From the NCBI GenBank assembly GCA_027924585.1, contig BSBM01000637.1, forward strand, positions 1,488,001-1,552,000: a stretch of 64,000 bases of DNA, given 5' to 3'. Shown piece by piece: positions 45,072-55,294 of the stretch. Under the pieces are notes generated by a model. That model was not told the origin of the DNA. It ran no database searches and saw only the letters and a program-made list of their open reading frames with translations. A program made the translations under genes and the position numbers. Positions within the stretch are counted from its first letter, which is position 1, and every line of letters starts with the position of its first letter. This DNA is from Larix kaempferi (lineage: Eukaryota > Streptophyta > Pinopsida > Pinales > Pinaceae).

Positions 45072-46303
45072 GAAGAGGAAGATGGACATCCTGAAGATTA
45101 GATCCACCTCTTTGATCAGATGGAGCCCCAGTTCTATTTAATTGAAGAAGAACATGATCAATCATCTTTGTAGTTAGATAGCATCCTAGAAGAGTTAGAG
45201 TCTGAACAATATCAAAGTGGTTTCCAAAATGTAATTTTGAATTTCAGAGACAACATAATTTGAGGAATAGAAAGGTAGCAGTAGACCAAGGAAAGGCTAC
45301 TGTTGAGCCATCTACTTGTCAGCAACAGAAAAAAGAAACCCCTAGAAAGGGTGATCCAAAGCCTATTACCTCTGATAAAACAACTGAAAAGAATGTTGAA
45401 GCTCCTCAAAGGGTGCCATAAAGGAAGGATGAGAGTAATGTGGAAACAATAGAGAAGAATAATTTTGCATTCAACTTAGAAAATGAAATCTCTAAGATAA
45501 AGATCTCAATCCCCTTCAATGAGTTCTTAAAAAATACAAAGTATAAGAATCATATTCTGGAAATGGTGAAGGGAGAAGAGGGAAAGAAACCATATACTCT
45601 AAATTTACATGATGATAAGTCCACCCTTCTGTTTGGATCCCATGTTGAAAGATATCAAGAAGATGATGTTCCCCCCTTTTATGTCAGTCTAAACATATAT
45701 GACCACATACTGCACAATGCTATGTTAGATTATGGAGCCTCACATAACCTCATGCAAAAATCAGTGGTAGAAAGGCTAGGACTAGAAATCACCAGACCTT
45801 ATACAGATTTATTCTCATTTGATTCCAGAAAAGTACAATTCCTGGGGCTGATCAAAGACATGGTTGTATCACTGACACAGATCCCTCAGAAGAACTTGGT
45901 AATGTATGTAGTAGTGGCAGACATTCCACCCAAATTTGGGATGTTGTTATCAAGATCTTGGGCATCTAAACTCAAAGGAACATTGCAGATGGATATGTCC
46001 TATGCCACCATCCCCGTTTTTGGAGAAAATAGAAGACTATATAGAGAACATAGATTGTCCTATGTAGTAAGCAGTAAAAATAAGCCCGAAAATCACCCCA
46101 TATTTGTTGTAGATACCGATATAGGCTCTTCGGTCTTCTGTTATAACCTTGGTTTAGGAGAAAAAGATATGACAATCGCTGACCTTCCTAAGACAAATGA
46201 TGGTTTTAATACCGAGAAAGACATGCAATGCGTTGGAAGCTATGGGATCAAACAAGAGATCGGTCAACTGGTAGAAAGGGAAGCGATGAGAAGTCATAAA
46301 TAG
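45072..46303 (+). pseudogene. Tat-like Gag tail and protease
   Basis: A Glu-rich gag tail, with a stop soon after the insertion site, leads to an open 287-codon frame (45440-46303). It contains a Lys/Glu-rich spacer, then DVPPFYVSLNIYDHILHNAM and LDYGASHNLMQKSVVERLGL, the protease active site with D-Y-G in place of the usual D-S/L-G. KFGMLLSRSWASKLKGTLQM is the second protease block, and HRLSYVVSSKNKPENH follows. The frame ends TAG after MRSHK, right before the extra RNase H. The D-Y-G may be a mutation. Confidence 0.85.
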
Positions 46304-46830
46304 AACCAGAAGCTACAGCTGCAACCCAAAAATAAGGTCTCTGGACTATGAGATTCGATGGGGCCGTGAAAAAGGAAGGAGCAGGAGCAGGAAATAGATG
46401 CTCTAGGTTACATTCCTTTAAACTAATGTTTGACTGCTCAAACAACGTGGCTGAATATGAAGCTTTACTGTTAGGGTTGAATACACTTAAGGATATGAAA
46501 TCCAAAATTATAAAAGTTCATGGGGATGCAAAGCTGATAATACAACAAGTAAATGGGGTTTATGATACCAAGCATCCCAAAATGATATCCTATCAGAATG
46601 CTGTTTGGGACATGTTCGATAAATTATTTACAGAACACAGTATTTCCTTCATCCCTAGAGAGCAAAACACGACAACAGATACCTTGGACAAGTCTGCTAG
46701 AAAATTCCAACTCCCTGTTTACCCCACCAGAACCTATATGATCAATATAAAGCATAGGCCTTCTGTCCCTGACAATACTAGACATTGGAAAATCTTTGAA
46801 GATTATCAGCAGATAAATAAATTTCTATAG
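46304..46830 (+). pseudogene. Extra RNase H domain between protease and RT
   Basis: An RNase H fold of the second, archaeal/plant-like type found in Tat-clade elements. MRFDGAVKKEGAGAG holds the first Asp (FDGA), LMFDCSNNVAEYEALLLGLN the Glu (AEYEALL), VHGDAKLIIQQVNGVYDTKH the second Asp (GDAKL), and SFIPREQNTTTDTLDK the last acidic position (family A-D-x-L-A, here T-D-T-L). A stop pair and frameshift separate it from protease and a TAG ends it. It is distinct from the ordinary RNase H after RT. Its position upstream of RT is the odd point. In relatives it helps remove RNA from hybrid DNA. Confidence 0.85.
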
Positions 46831-47200
46831 ATGACAGAGGAGTTTTCCAATACCCATATTGATCAAGAAAACTGTGGAAATGAAGAATGGGAGCCTGATC
46901 CAGTAGAGTTCCTAACAACGTTTGGGGAGAAATAGATCCTTCAATTGAAAAGAAACTATATCCCCAAAGGGTTAGTGCCATTATAAAATCTCTTTGATGA
47001 AAATGATGTGGCAAAAAACCCTAAAGTTGTTCCAAACCACAGTGAAGTAGAAGACTACAACATTGGGGATGATGAGGAACCCAAGATTATCAAGCTCTCT
47101 AAATCCCTAACCCCAGGTACCAAAGATGATTATGTTGACTGAATGAGAAAATTTTTTGATGTCTTTTCCTAGTGTTATGAAGACTTAAAGGAACATGATA
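46831..47200 (+). pseudogene. Linker between extra RNase H and RT
   Basis: Acidic linker in the same frame with several stops: EEFSNTHIDQENCGNEEWEP, NYIPKGLVPL, DVAKNPKVVPNHSEVEDYNI, KLSKSLTPGTKDDYVD. This type of segment precedes RT in Tat elements. Confidence 0.6.
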
Positions 47201-48275
47201 CATCTATCATACAACACACCATACTAGTAAAGACAACTGAAAAACCATTCAAGCAGAAGCTAAGAAGGATGAACCCTATGCTACTCCCTCTCATAGAAAA
47301 GGAAGTGACGAGACTATATGAATCCAAAATCATAGTCTCATTAAGATTCTCAAAGTGGGTATCCAATATAGTCCCAGTAAGAAAGATGGAGAAATTAGAC
47401 TATGTATAGATTTCAGAAATCTAAACAAAGTGTCCCTAAAAGACAACTACCCCCTGCCCAAAATGGATCATATTTTGTAGAAAGTTGTAGGGGCAGCAAG
47501 AATTTCCATGCTGGATGGATTTTCAGGGTATAAACAGGTAAAAGTGTTACCAAAATATCAAGAAAAAACAACATTCACCATGCCTTGGGGAAATTTCATG
47601 TATGCTAAAATGCCCTTTGTTCTACTAAATGCAGGAGCCACATTTCATAGAGTTATGGATATAGATTTTGCAGAAGAAAGAGATAAGTTTGTGGTTATAT
47701 ATATGAATGATATTACTGTGTATTCCAATTCTGATGCAGAACATTTGAAACATCTACACCAATTATTTTTAAAATGTAGAAAGTTTGGGATTTCTCTGAA
47801 CCCCAAGAAGTCAAACTTTGCCATGCAAGAAGGCAAGTTGTTGGGTCATATAATATTTAAAGATGGAATTAAAATTGACCCATACAGAGCTGACACCATA
47901 TATAAAATTGAACTCCCGAGGAGTAAAAAGGAAGTCCAATCTTTCCTGGGCAGAGTAAACTTTTTAAGAAGATTTATCCCCAACTTTGCAGAGATCATGA
48001 AATCAATTACAAACATGCTTAAAAAGGATAACCAGATCAGATGGACTCTTGAAGCCAAGCAAGCATTTGGAGACATAAAGAAGGAAATTGTTGAAGCACC
48101 TGTGCTAATCAGTCCTGATTTTGAAAAGGAATTTCTTATGTTTTCCTTTGCCTCAGAGCATTCTATAGCTGGAGTACTTCTACAGAAAAATCAAGAAGGA
48201 TATGAGCAACCCATAACTTTATTCAACAGAGCTCTAAGAGATGCTAAGCTCAAGTACAATATTATGGAAAAATAG
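47201..48275 (+). pseudogene. Tat-like reverse transcriptase
   Basis: Recognised from KPFKQKLRRMNPMLLPLIEK and, after a frameshift near 47372, [20 protein letters not shown]. Open at 47508-48275. ISMLDGFSGYKQVKVLPKYQ holds the first catalytic Asp; KMPFVLLNAGATFHRVMDID follows; the active site reads VIYMNDITVYS, where the family has Y-x-D-D, so the first Asp of the pair is Asn (GAT to AAT). LGHIIFKDGIKIDPYRADTI, FLGRVNFLRRFIPNFAEIMK and the RNase H start FSFASEHSIAGVLLQKNQEG come next. Catalytically dead. Confidence 0.92.
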
Positions 48276-48497
48276 GCCTATGCCATGATTAAAACTTTAA
48301 AATATTTCATAGTTTACGTTCTAGATTCTCATGTTGTTGCTTTTGTTCCTAATGCTGCTGTAAAAGACATATTGACACAGCTTGATCCAGAAGGTCAAAG
48401 GGAAAAATGGATAACTGTGCTATTGGAGTATGAATTAGAAATCAAGCCTACAAATCTTGTCAAAGGGAAGGGGCTGGCCAGACTCATGGCTAAATAA
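48276..48497 (+). pseudogene. Tat-like RNase H (ordinary), C-terminal part
   Basis: After a TAG in place of Gln, AYAMIKTLKYFIVYVLDSHV, VKDILTQLDPEGQREKWITV and YELEIKPTNLVKGKGLARLM complete the Ty3-type RNase H tether. Ends with TAA at 48495. Confidence 0.8.
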
Positions 48498-49837
48498 AAT
48501 TGGGATTCACTAAGTGTGAAGTTGGTCTCACACATGCTGGAGAATACTGCCCTAGATCCACTGTTGCAGGTATCAGAAAAATTCTTATCATATGCTTGGT
48601 ACTCTGATATTATATATGTTTTGCAGAACTTACAAGCACCCCCTGAGATGGGAAAGAGCAAAGCTAGATCAATAAAAATGAAGGATGCAAAATTTTTCAT
48701 ACTAGATGGAGGCCTCTATTGGAAAGATCCTGGTAGTATTTTATTGAACTGTATGTTGGAAGATGAATCCAGAATGACCATAAGAGAGTTTCACAAAGGT
48801 GTCTGTGGAGGACACCATTACTGGAAGGTCACTGTCAACAAGATTATCACGGCATGATTTTATTGGCCCACTATGTTCAGTGATTCATATAAAGAGGTAG
48901 CTACTTGCCATGAATGCCGAATATTTGAAGGAAAAAGGAAGCTCATACCCTTGCCTTTAAAACCAATCTCTCTCCTTTCCAGCAGTGGGGGCTAGATTTC
49001 ATTGGTGAAATCATTTCCAACTCCTCTGGACAACACATATGGATATTGATTGCCACAGATTACTTCACCAAATGGATTGAAGCAATACCAAATAGACAAT
49101 ACACTGACACATTCATCATCAAATTTTTGGAGGAAAATATCATGTCCAGGTTTGGTTGTCCTATTAAAATGATCATCGATAATTCTCAAGCTTTCAAATA
49201 TAAGAAAATGGTCAAGTTCTGTAGTGATTTTCATATTAAATTGGGTCATTCTACTGCATACTAACCCCAGGTAAATGGAATAGCTGAACCATCTAACAAG
49301 AGCTTGGTTAGGATTATTAAAAAGATGCTGCAGGAAAATAAGAGGGATTGGAATACCAAGTTAACTTTTTCCCTATGGGCTAATAGGATTACCACCAAGA
49401 GGTCCATTGGAACTTCCCCTTTCAAATTGGTGTATGGAATAGAGGTGATATTCCCTGATTCCCTCAGAGGGACTGAAATGAGATTACTACAAGAATAGGA
49501 AGAAGAACCAAACCCTGAGATAAGGAGAGACAATTAGCTGATTGCGATACAAGAAACCAGGAACAGGATACATGCTGAATCTATGATATCTCAAGAGAAG
49601 GTCAAGAAGAATTTTGACAAAAGAACTAAGGTTGATAATTTCCAAGTGGGAGATTTGGTGTTGAAATGGGATGCTATAAGAGAAGAACAAGCCCATAAAT
49701 TTGATAATCTCTAGTAGGGACCTCATACAGTCGCTGCTTACCATGGAAACAATGCCTTCATTTTGCAAGACAAGGATGGTGAACCAGTGGGAAAAGGACC
49801 CGTTAATGGACGGTTCTTAAAACACTATATCCAGTGA
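48498..49837 (+). pseudogene. Tat-like integrase
   Basis: The zinc-binding half contains IREFHKGVCGGHHYWKVTVN (both His) and VATCHECRIFEGKRKLIPLP (both Cys). The core has GLDFIGEIISNSSGQHIW (first Asp), KMIIDNSQAFKYKKMVKFCS (second Asp, N-S in place of N-G) and VNGIAEPSNKSLVRIIKKML (Glu). The C-terminal region KVDNFQVGDLVLKWDA to VNGRFLKHYIQ ends at TGA 49835-49837. Stops and a frameshift near 48990 inactivate it. No chromodomain, as expected for Tat. Confidence 0.9.
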
Positions 49838-50021
49838 AAAAATGAGTCTATCAACCCACCCTCACTGTACATTACCATTTTTTGAGTTCCAGTTAGTTAT
49901 TTTTCAGTTCTATTTGCATTTAAAAAAAAAGAGAAAATAAATAAAGAAAAGAAATAAGAAGGACACTAGTCTACTGTTCTTGCTACCTCAAAGGGAGGAT
50001 AGCATCCTCGGTTGGAGCCGC
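49838..50021 (+). other. 3' untranslated part and purine tract of the Tat-like element
   Basis: 184 bp with an A-rich stretch (49921-49955). The purine tract AAAGGGAGGATAG at 49990-50002 is about 20 bp short of the LTR edge I inferred, so either the tract or the LTR start may be slightly misplaced. Confidence 0.5.
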
Positions 50022-51970
50022 TTTTAACACCCCTAATAAAAATCCCACAGGGGAAGGAAAAGGCACCCCCCCACCAAAATATCAAGCCTGTCCACTAATT
50101 TTTACTCCAAAAGAAGAGGCAAAAAATCCCAAAAATGGCTAAGTATTAACCCTTTCGGACCAGATGAGCAAGCCCCAGTAAAAAAATGGTAAAAGGGAGA
50201 TCTTCTGCTCTTAAAATATTGAATGGTCAAGATTGAAAATTGAGCTAAATTGACGGCTATAGAGAAATTCTGTAGAGGTTCCGACTTTCCAAACCCTCAA
50301 TGCAGATCGCGGATTGCAGAGGAACAAATTTTTTTAAGTTGTGAATTTGAGTTTCCGACTTCCGAGTCCCGCATTGTAGATTGCAAAGGTGTGATTTATT
50401 CAGAGTCGAGAATTTGAGTTTCTGACTTCCGAGTCATGCATTGCAGACTGCGGATTGTGGAGGTGTGATTTCTTCAGGCGTGAATTTGAGTTTCTGATTT
50501 CTGAGTCCCGCATTGCGGAGGTGTGATTTCTACGAGGGCGTGAATTTGAGTTTCCCAATTTCGAGTCTCGCATTGCGGACTGCAGAATGCAGAAGTTGGA
50601 AGGACAAATTTTTCGAAGCGATGCATCGACGTTCCACCTTTCCGAATCCCACATTTAGGATTGTGGATTGCAAAAGTCAGAAGGCTAATTTGTTTGAAGT
50701 GATGCATCGATGTTTCGACTTTCTGAATCCTGCATTGTGGCGTGCGGATTGCGGATGTTGGACATGAAATTTGGTAAGGTCCACTCGGCAGTTCTGATTT
50801 CTGACTCCCGCATTGTGGCTTTGTGGATTGCGGATTGAAGTTAGTTTATCAGAAAAAATTGCAGCTGCATAAAATGCAGAATTTGGTGGGAAAAAGAATC
50901 AATTTGTTATGCAATTGGGATTAGTTCTGAAGGCAAAAGAAAGGCACAATATGTCAACCCTACAAATCAGTCGAAAGTGCCTCAATCTGAAGGACAATAG
51001 GTAGTTTTGACAGTCCAAGTTTGCACTAGCAGCACACTGAAGTTTCCCATCGGTGCATCTCTAGATCAAGAAGTAGTTAGTTCGATCGGCTTGGTGTGAG
51101 GAAAGAAGACTACTTATCACTTCCAGTTTATTATTATTTTGAATAAATAGTCTACAATACTGATAGTTAGGTCTGATGTTTTACAAACAGTTGTAGTTGT
51201 GAATTTAATAAACAACCACATATGGCTGAAGTAGTCGAGAAGGTTTTGATTTTTTGTAAGCCTATAAAGGTAGGTTTTGAATAAGACCCAATGGTTGGGA
51301 TTTTGGGTTTTGAGTATGTAATTAAATCCATCCATTTGATTAATGAAAAGAATTAATCTTGGAGCAGATATTCTTGAAGTGAGTGTTTTGATGTCTGTAA
51401 TTCCTGTGCATGTTTTCCCTGCTAATATTTCTCATTGACTATCTTCTTCTAAGTGTCTAAATCAAGGTTACATGGTTTGAAATTCATCATTTGATTCTTC
51501 AAATTCATATGATTAGATTAATCCACCCTTTCTTTCTGAAATTGCAAGTTAGAATTCATTCTTAATGCTCTAATTCTATGATGGATCCTGTTTCCCTTTC
51601 TGCTATCATCTACTACATATCTATTTGACTTGAAAAAACCTCATTTATCTTGCCTCTGCCCTTAAGATTATAGTTCTATCGATCATCTGTGACAGAAACC
51701 CTTTTGAAAAGTTGGACTCCATGCCATATCATATACTTATCCTCAACCCAACCAATTGAAATCCCTAATACCATTTAGCTGAAGGTCTAGCCACCACCAT
51801 TTAATACACAACCAACCAATTCAAATAATATTTTGCATGCTGAAAGAGTTGTGAGATAGAAAGCCCTCTCTGCGTTTGGAAAGGTTAGTTTCCATCCACA
51901 AGAGTAAAGTTTAAATAGTTACCTCAGTGATCCATTCTGCCATAACTTGGAAGAATCCTGAGTGATAACA
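50022..51970 (+). repeat. 3' LTR of the Tat-like element
   Basis: 1949 bp, matching 38340-41936 without its solo LTR. It starts TTTTAACACCCC (TG lost) and ends GTGATAACA. It contains the GCATTGCGGATTGCGGA array at about 50280-50850 and the uninterrupted TAGTCGAGAAGG site near 51230. Confidence 0.88.
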
Positions 51971-52285
51971 CCCGTAATGGAAACGCTGAACCTCCCAGGA
52001 TTGACATTAGGGCTTCTTGTCTGGTACCTACCTGCACCCAATCCCACTCAGAATCCTCAGGTTGTGCTTCAACTTGTCCAATCCATCGACACCACCAATC
52101 ATCCACCTCTGTGTGTTTTTGCGTAAAATTCCTCCAACGTTGCTCCCACTCCTCCCAAGAATGATGGAGGAAAATCCACGAAGACCAATGCCTCAAAAAC
52201 TGCGAACAAAACCGTGGATCCTACTCCCCCTGCCTCAGCTCAAGCACCTTCTCCTTATGCTTTGTGCGATGTCTTGGGTCACGCT
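51971..52285 (+). pseudogene. gag C-terminal fragment
   Basis: In one frame: METLNLPGLTLGLLVWYLPA, SIDTTNHPPLCVFA, a stop, then NSSNVAPTPPKNDGGK and PTPPASAQAPSPYALCDVLG with HATHNFP continuing beyond the solo LTR. The last part is a knuckle-like C-x4-G-H-x-T-H motif with its final Cys changed to Phe and split by the insertion. Confidence 0.6.
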
Positions 52286-53280
52286 TGTAATACCCCTACC
52301 TTGCCTTAGTAATTATTGGAATCAATGTAAATATTATGTTGGTGCAATGTGCATTGGCCCTAGTGTGGAGCTCAAGGCCAAGGCCCCACTAGTGGATGAT
52401 TAAGGTTTATTTTCATAGGCAAGTATTTGATAGTGAAACTATGCATGTGCTATTAAGCCATGAAATTTTGTAATTGATGTAAATGTTTAATATTGCAATG
52501 AAATAACCAGAATTGGTTAAGTGAGGCAGCTAATGAGAAGGGGGTGAAGCTATCCACTAGGGAGAGGTGAGGGGGTTGTGGGATGGTGGCCCATCCTGCC
52601 ACTTGGGTAGGAGTAACTGATTTGATTCCCTGTACGGGTACGAATTCAGTTACAGAACATGGATAAGGAAATCCCACAGAGGATATTCGCTGGGGATAAA
52701 AATGGCGCTGAGATCAGAGAAGGGGGTTCCTTCATGTTGTTGGTCATTGTTGTTTCGAGGGATTCATTCATTTTTTTTGGGAAAAGACCCCAAAACGCAG
52801 AGGAGATGAAGTAGTGAAGGGGAATGCCATAGGAATTCCATGCGTATGCGTTATCCTTGGGTAGATCCCTGAAGACGAGTTCGAAGGTGGACTACAGGAC
52901 ATGAATATCTTGAGGAAGCTGTGTGAAGTACAGAATTTGTGAGCAGAGAGTCGAGTTGCGGTATAGAGCTCAGTCCACAACCCTAGAATGAACCAACTTC
53001 TTTAGTAAGATGTAAAAGATCGGTTTTAGGATTGGAATTCTTGATAAACCCAGTGAAGACTATGATCTTAGAGAACTAGCAGTCGTACCTTCTTATGCCT
53101 ACCCTGAATAGAACTGGAAGGGAAGGGGCCTCGAGGGACTGTGTAGCAGAGAAGAGGACCTTCCTCGTGTTGGGTGAGGTGGATAATGTGGGTGCCTTAT
53201 CTGTTGAGTGATTGAGATGTCTGTAGCTCTGTGGTTGGGATCACTGGCTTAGCAATATCCTCCATGTTGCCTTGTATGAT

Positions 53281-53500
53281 TGATAAACCCAGTTGTAGGT
53301 TGGATTATCATGTGTGTGCTTGATAAACCCAACTGCAGGGTGGCTTAGCATGAGTATGTTTCTTAGATTGTTTGATAAACCCAACTGTAGGTTGGATTAG
53401 CATGTGTATGCTTGATAAACCCAACTGTAGGGTGGGTTAGCATGAGTATGTTTTTGGGATTGTTTGATAAACCCAACTATAGGTTGGATTAGGACTGAAG
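53281..53500. repeat. Higher-order tandem repeat inside the 2.5-kb solo LTR
   Basis: Five copies of GATAAACCCAACTGTAGGTT starting at 53281, 53321, 53374, 53414 and 53466. Spacing alternates 40, 53, 40, 52 bp, so the true unit is a dimer of about 93 bp. Confidence 0.9.
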
Positions 53501-54239
53501 TGGATCTTGACTGTCAGAAATCATACCTAGCCCTCCTTAGTGGATACATATCCCAGCTCAGGGGTGGTCTCTCTGCTGAAAGAGTATAGGTTGGACAGAG
53601 ACCTAAGGTTGGGTGGAACGTTGCTCTAACTTAGCCAGTTGCGGGGCAACTTCAGGATACAAAGATAAGTGTTCTGTTGAATGAATGATGTTATTTCATG
53701 TGTTATTAATATGTTGTTTTACTTAATAATGTTGAATGAATGTAATACGAATGTGAGAAATAGGTATACCGTGTGTAAGCCTGAGTGGAAGGCTAAGTGC
53801 TGGTTAGATGATGCATTTAGTGGCATGAGTTTAATGCATTTCTAATCTTACATGTGTTAGATGTATGGATAGCCTTAACTTATTTTATTATATGTGTTTT
53901 GTTATGAGATGCTGAACCTTGTAATGGACTTCTTAACCTCACTTAATCATGGGGATGGTTATGTGGCCTGTGGTATTCTTAGACCGCTCTGTGAGACAGA
54001 GGAAATATGGGTTATAGCAGGGGACAGGTAGAGACTTGTTAAAGGTTGGAAGGAACCTTAGAAGGTTTATAGAAAAAATTCAGAGAATAAAAGGAGGAGG
54101 TTATATACCTCACTAGGGAAGGGATTTCACAATTGGATAGAGTTCTCCAAGATCTTTCCAACGGTACCAACCTTGCCTCATTTGGACCCAGGATGAGGAA
54201 GTTATGCCTTTCATAAGTTCCACTGATAAACTGTAGGAA

Positions 54240-54690
54240 CAGTGAAGTTGGACTTCCGCAAATCCGACTTCCGCAATGTGGATTGCGGATTGTGGAAGGG
54301 GAAGTTTTTCGAAAGGTTGAAGTTGGACTTCTGCAATGCGGATTGCGTATTGCGGAACGGGAATTTTTCCGAAGGGTTGAAGTTGGACTCCTGCAATGCG
54401 GATTGCGTATTGCGGAAGGGGAATTTTCCTGAGGGATGAAGTTGGATTTCTGCAATTCCAACTTCCGCAATGTGGATTACGGATTGTGGAAAGATGCAAT
54501 GCGGATTGCGAAAAGACGCAAAGCGGATTGCGGAAATATGCCATGTGGATTTCAGATTGCGGAAAGACGCCATGCAGACGGATTGTGGAAAGATGCAAAG
54601 CGAATTGCGGATTGCGGAAAGACACAATGTGGATTTTGGATTGTGTAAAGACGCCATGCGGACTGCGGATCGCAATGGTGAATTTCAGAT
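54240..54690. repeat. GCGGATTGCGGA-type array inside the 2.5-kb solo LTR
   Basis: Units GAAGTTGGACTTCTGCAATG / CGGATTGCGTATTGCGGAA of about 63 bp (three to four copies, 54240-54440), then shorter 20-40 bp units AAGACGCCATGCGGATTGCGG (54480-54690). The core resembles the iterations in the Tat-like LTRs. Confidence 0.8.
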
Positions 54691-54805
54691 CTAAGTCCAT
54701 TGCAGCTGTGTGTAGTTTTGGAAGCCAAAGAAGAAAAAAAAAGTAATGTAGGATCTTCAATGGCCTCGGAAAGCCACAAAGGAGGTTCGGGGATGTTACA
54801 ACGCT

Positions 54806-55294
54806 ACCCACAATTTTCCGCACTTTACAACCCTTCATACTCACATACAGATGTTGGATGATGACGAGAAAATCCTGGTTGTTCAAGTGCCAACCCCTCC
54901 TCAGACACGTAACAAGTTGTTGCATACCAATCAATCGTGCGTGGTTTGTGGAATATATGGCCATTACTCCCACCATTGCCCCGACCTACTGGAATACCGA
55001 TTGGTGCTAGCTAAGTTACGTCTACTTTCCTTGGAGTCCTCGATCACTTTTTTTGAGGAGATCCACCCCCCAGAATCCTTGTTAGCCAAAGTAAAAACCA
55101 TTTATGTCATTTCATACGGTGACCCCTCCGTCCCATCGCCCCCTTCACCTAACCCTTCCGATCTCACCACCAGGTGCTTTAGAAGTGATGAAGAAATACT
55201 CGAAGCATTAACTGAACTGGACTTTCCTTGGGATGATATGCATCACTGTGCCTATTTTATTCCCGAAGAGTCTACCACTGCTTTGGCCGATTAA
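54806..55294 (+). pseudogene. gag zinc knuckle and pre-RT region
   Basis: Open from 54851. VCGIYGHYSHHCPDLLEYR is a zinc knuckle (Cys, Gly-His, Cys). It is followed by ESSITFFEEIHPPESLLAKV, a Pro-rich stretch, and SDEEILEALTELDFPWDDMH with HCAYFIPEE, the conserved acidic box upstream of RT in this gypsy group. The protease that should lie between the two is absent, so there is an internal deletion. Ends at TAA 55292. Confidence 0.75.

Larger units (their letters stand above)
2841..51970 (+). mobile_element. Tat-like Ty3/gypsy element (host of the nest)
   Basis: A plus-strand Ty3/gypsy element. Its 3' LTR is 50022-51970. Its 5' LTR is in pieces: about ten bases at 2841-2850, then 38340-39571, then 41199-41936, separated by a minus-strand element and a solo LTR. 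Coding order is gag (42401-43440 and 45072 on), protease, an extra RNase H, RT, RNase H, integrase. The 5' start at 2841 is inferred: TGTTAACATC there continues the sequence after 38339, which lines up with TTTTAACACC at 50022. Flanks CTCAT (2836-2840) and CCCGT (51971-51975) differ by two transitions, compatible with a decayed TSD. Stops in every domain and an altered RT active site show it is dead. Confidence 0.7.
52286..54800. mobile_element. Solo LTR (2.5-kb)
   Basis: 2515 bp, TGTAATACCCC...GGGATGTTACA, flanked by the exact duplication ACGCT (52281-52285, 54801-54805). Removing it joins the gag frame on either side. It contains two tandem arrays (53281-53500 and 54240-54690). Short shared segments (for example GGTTGGGTGGAACGTTGC near 53605) link it, in reverse orientation, to the 1.6-kb solo LTRs at 39572 and 43445. 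Confidence 0.92.

Noticed and set aside
54113-54976. Minus-strand open frame of 287 codons with IRNPHCRSPTSTL-type repeats
   Set aside because: It translates the GCGGATTGCGGA array and crosses the solo LTR boundary.
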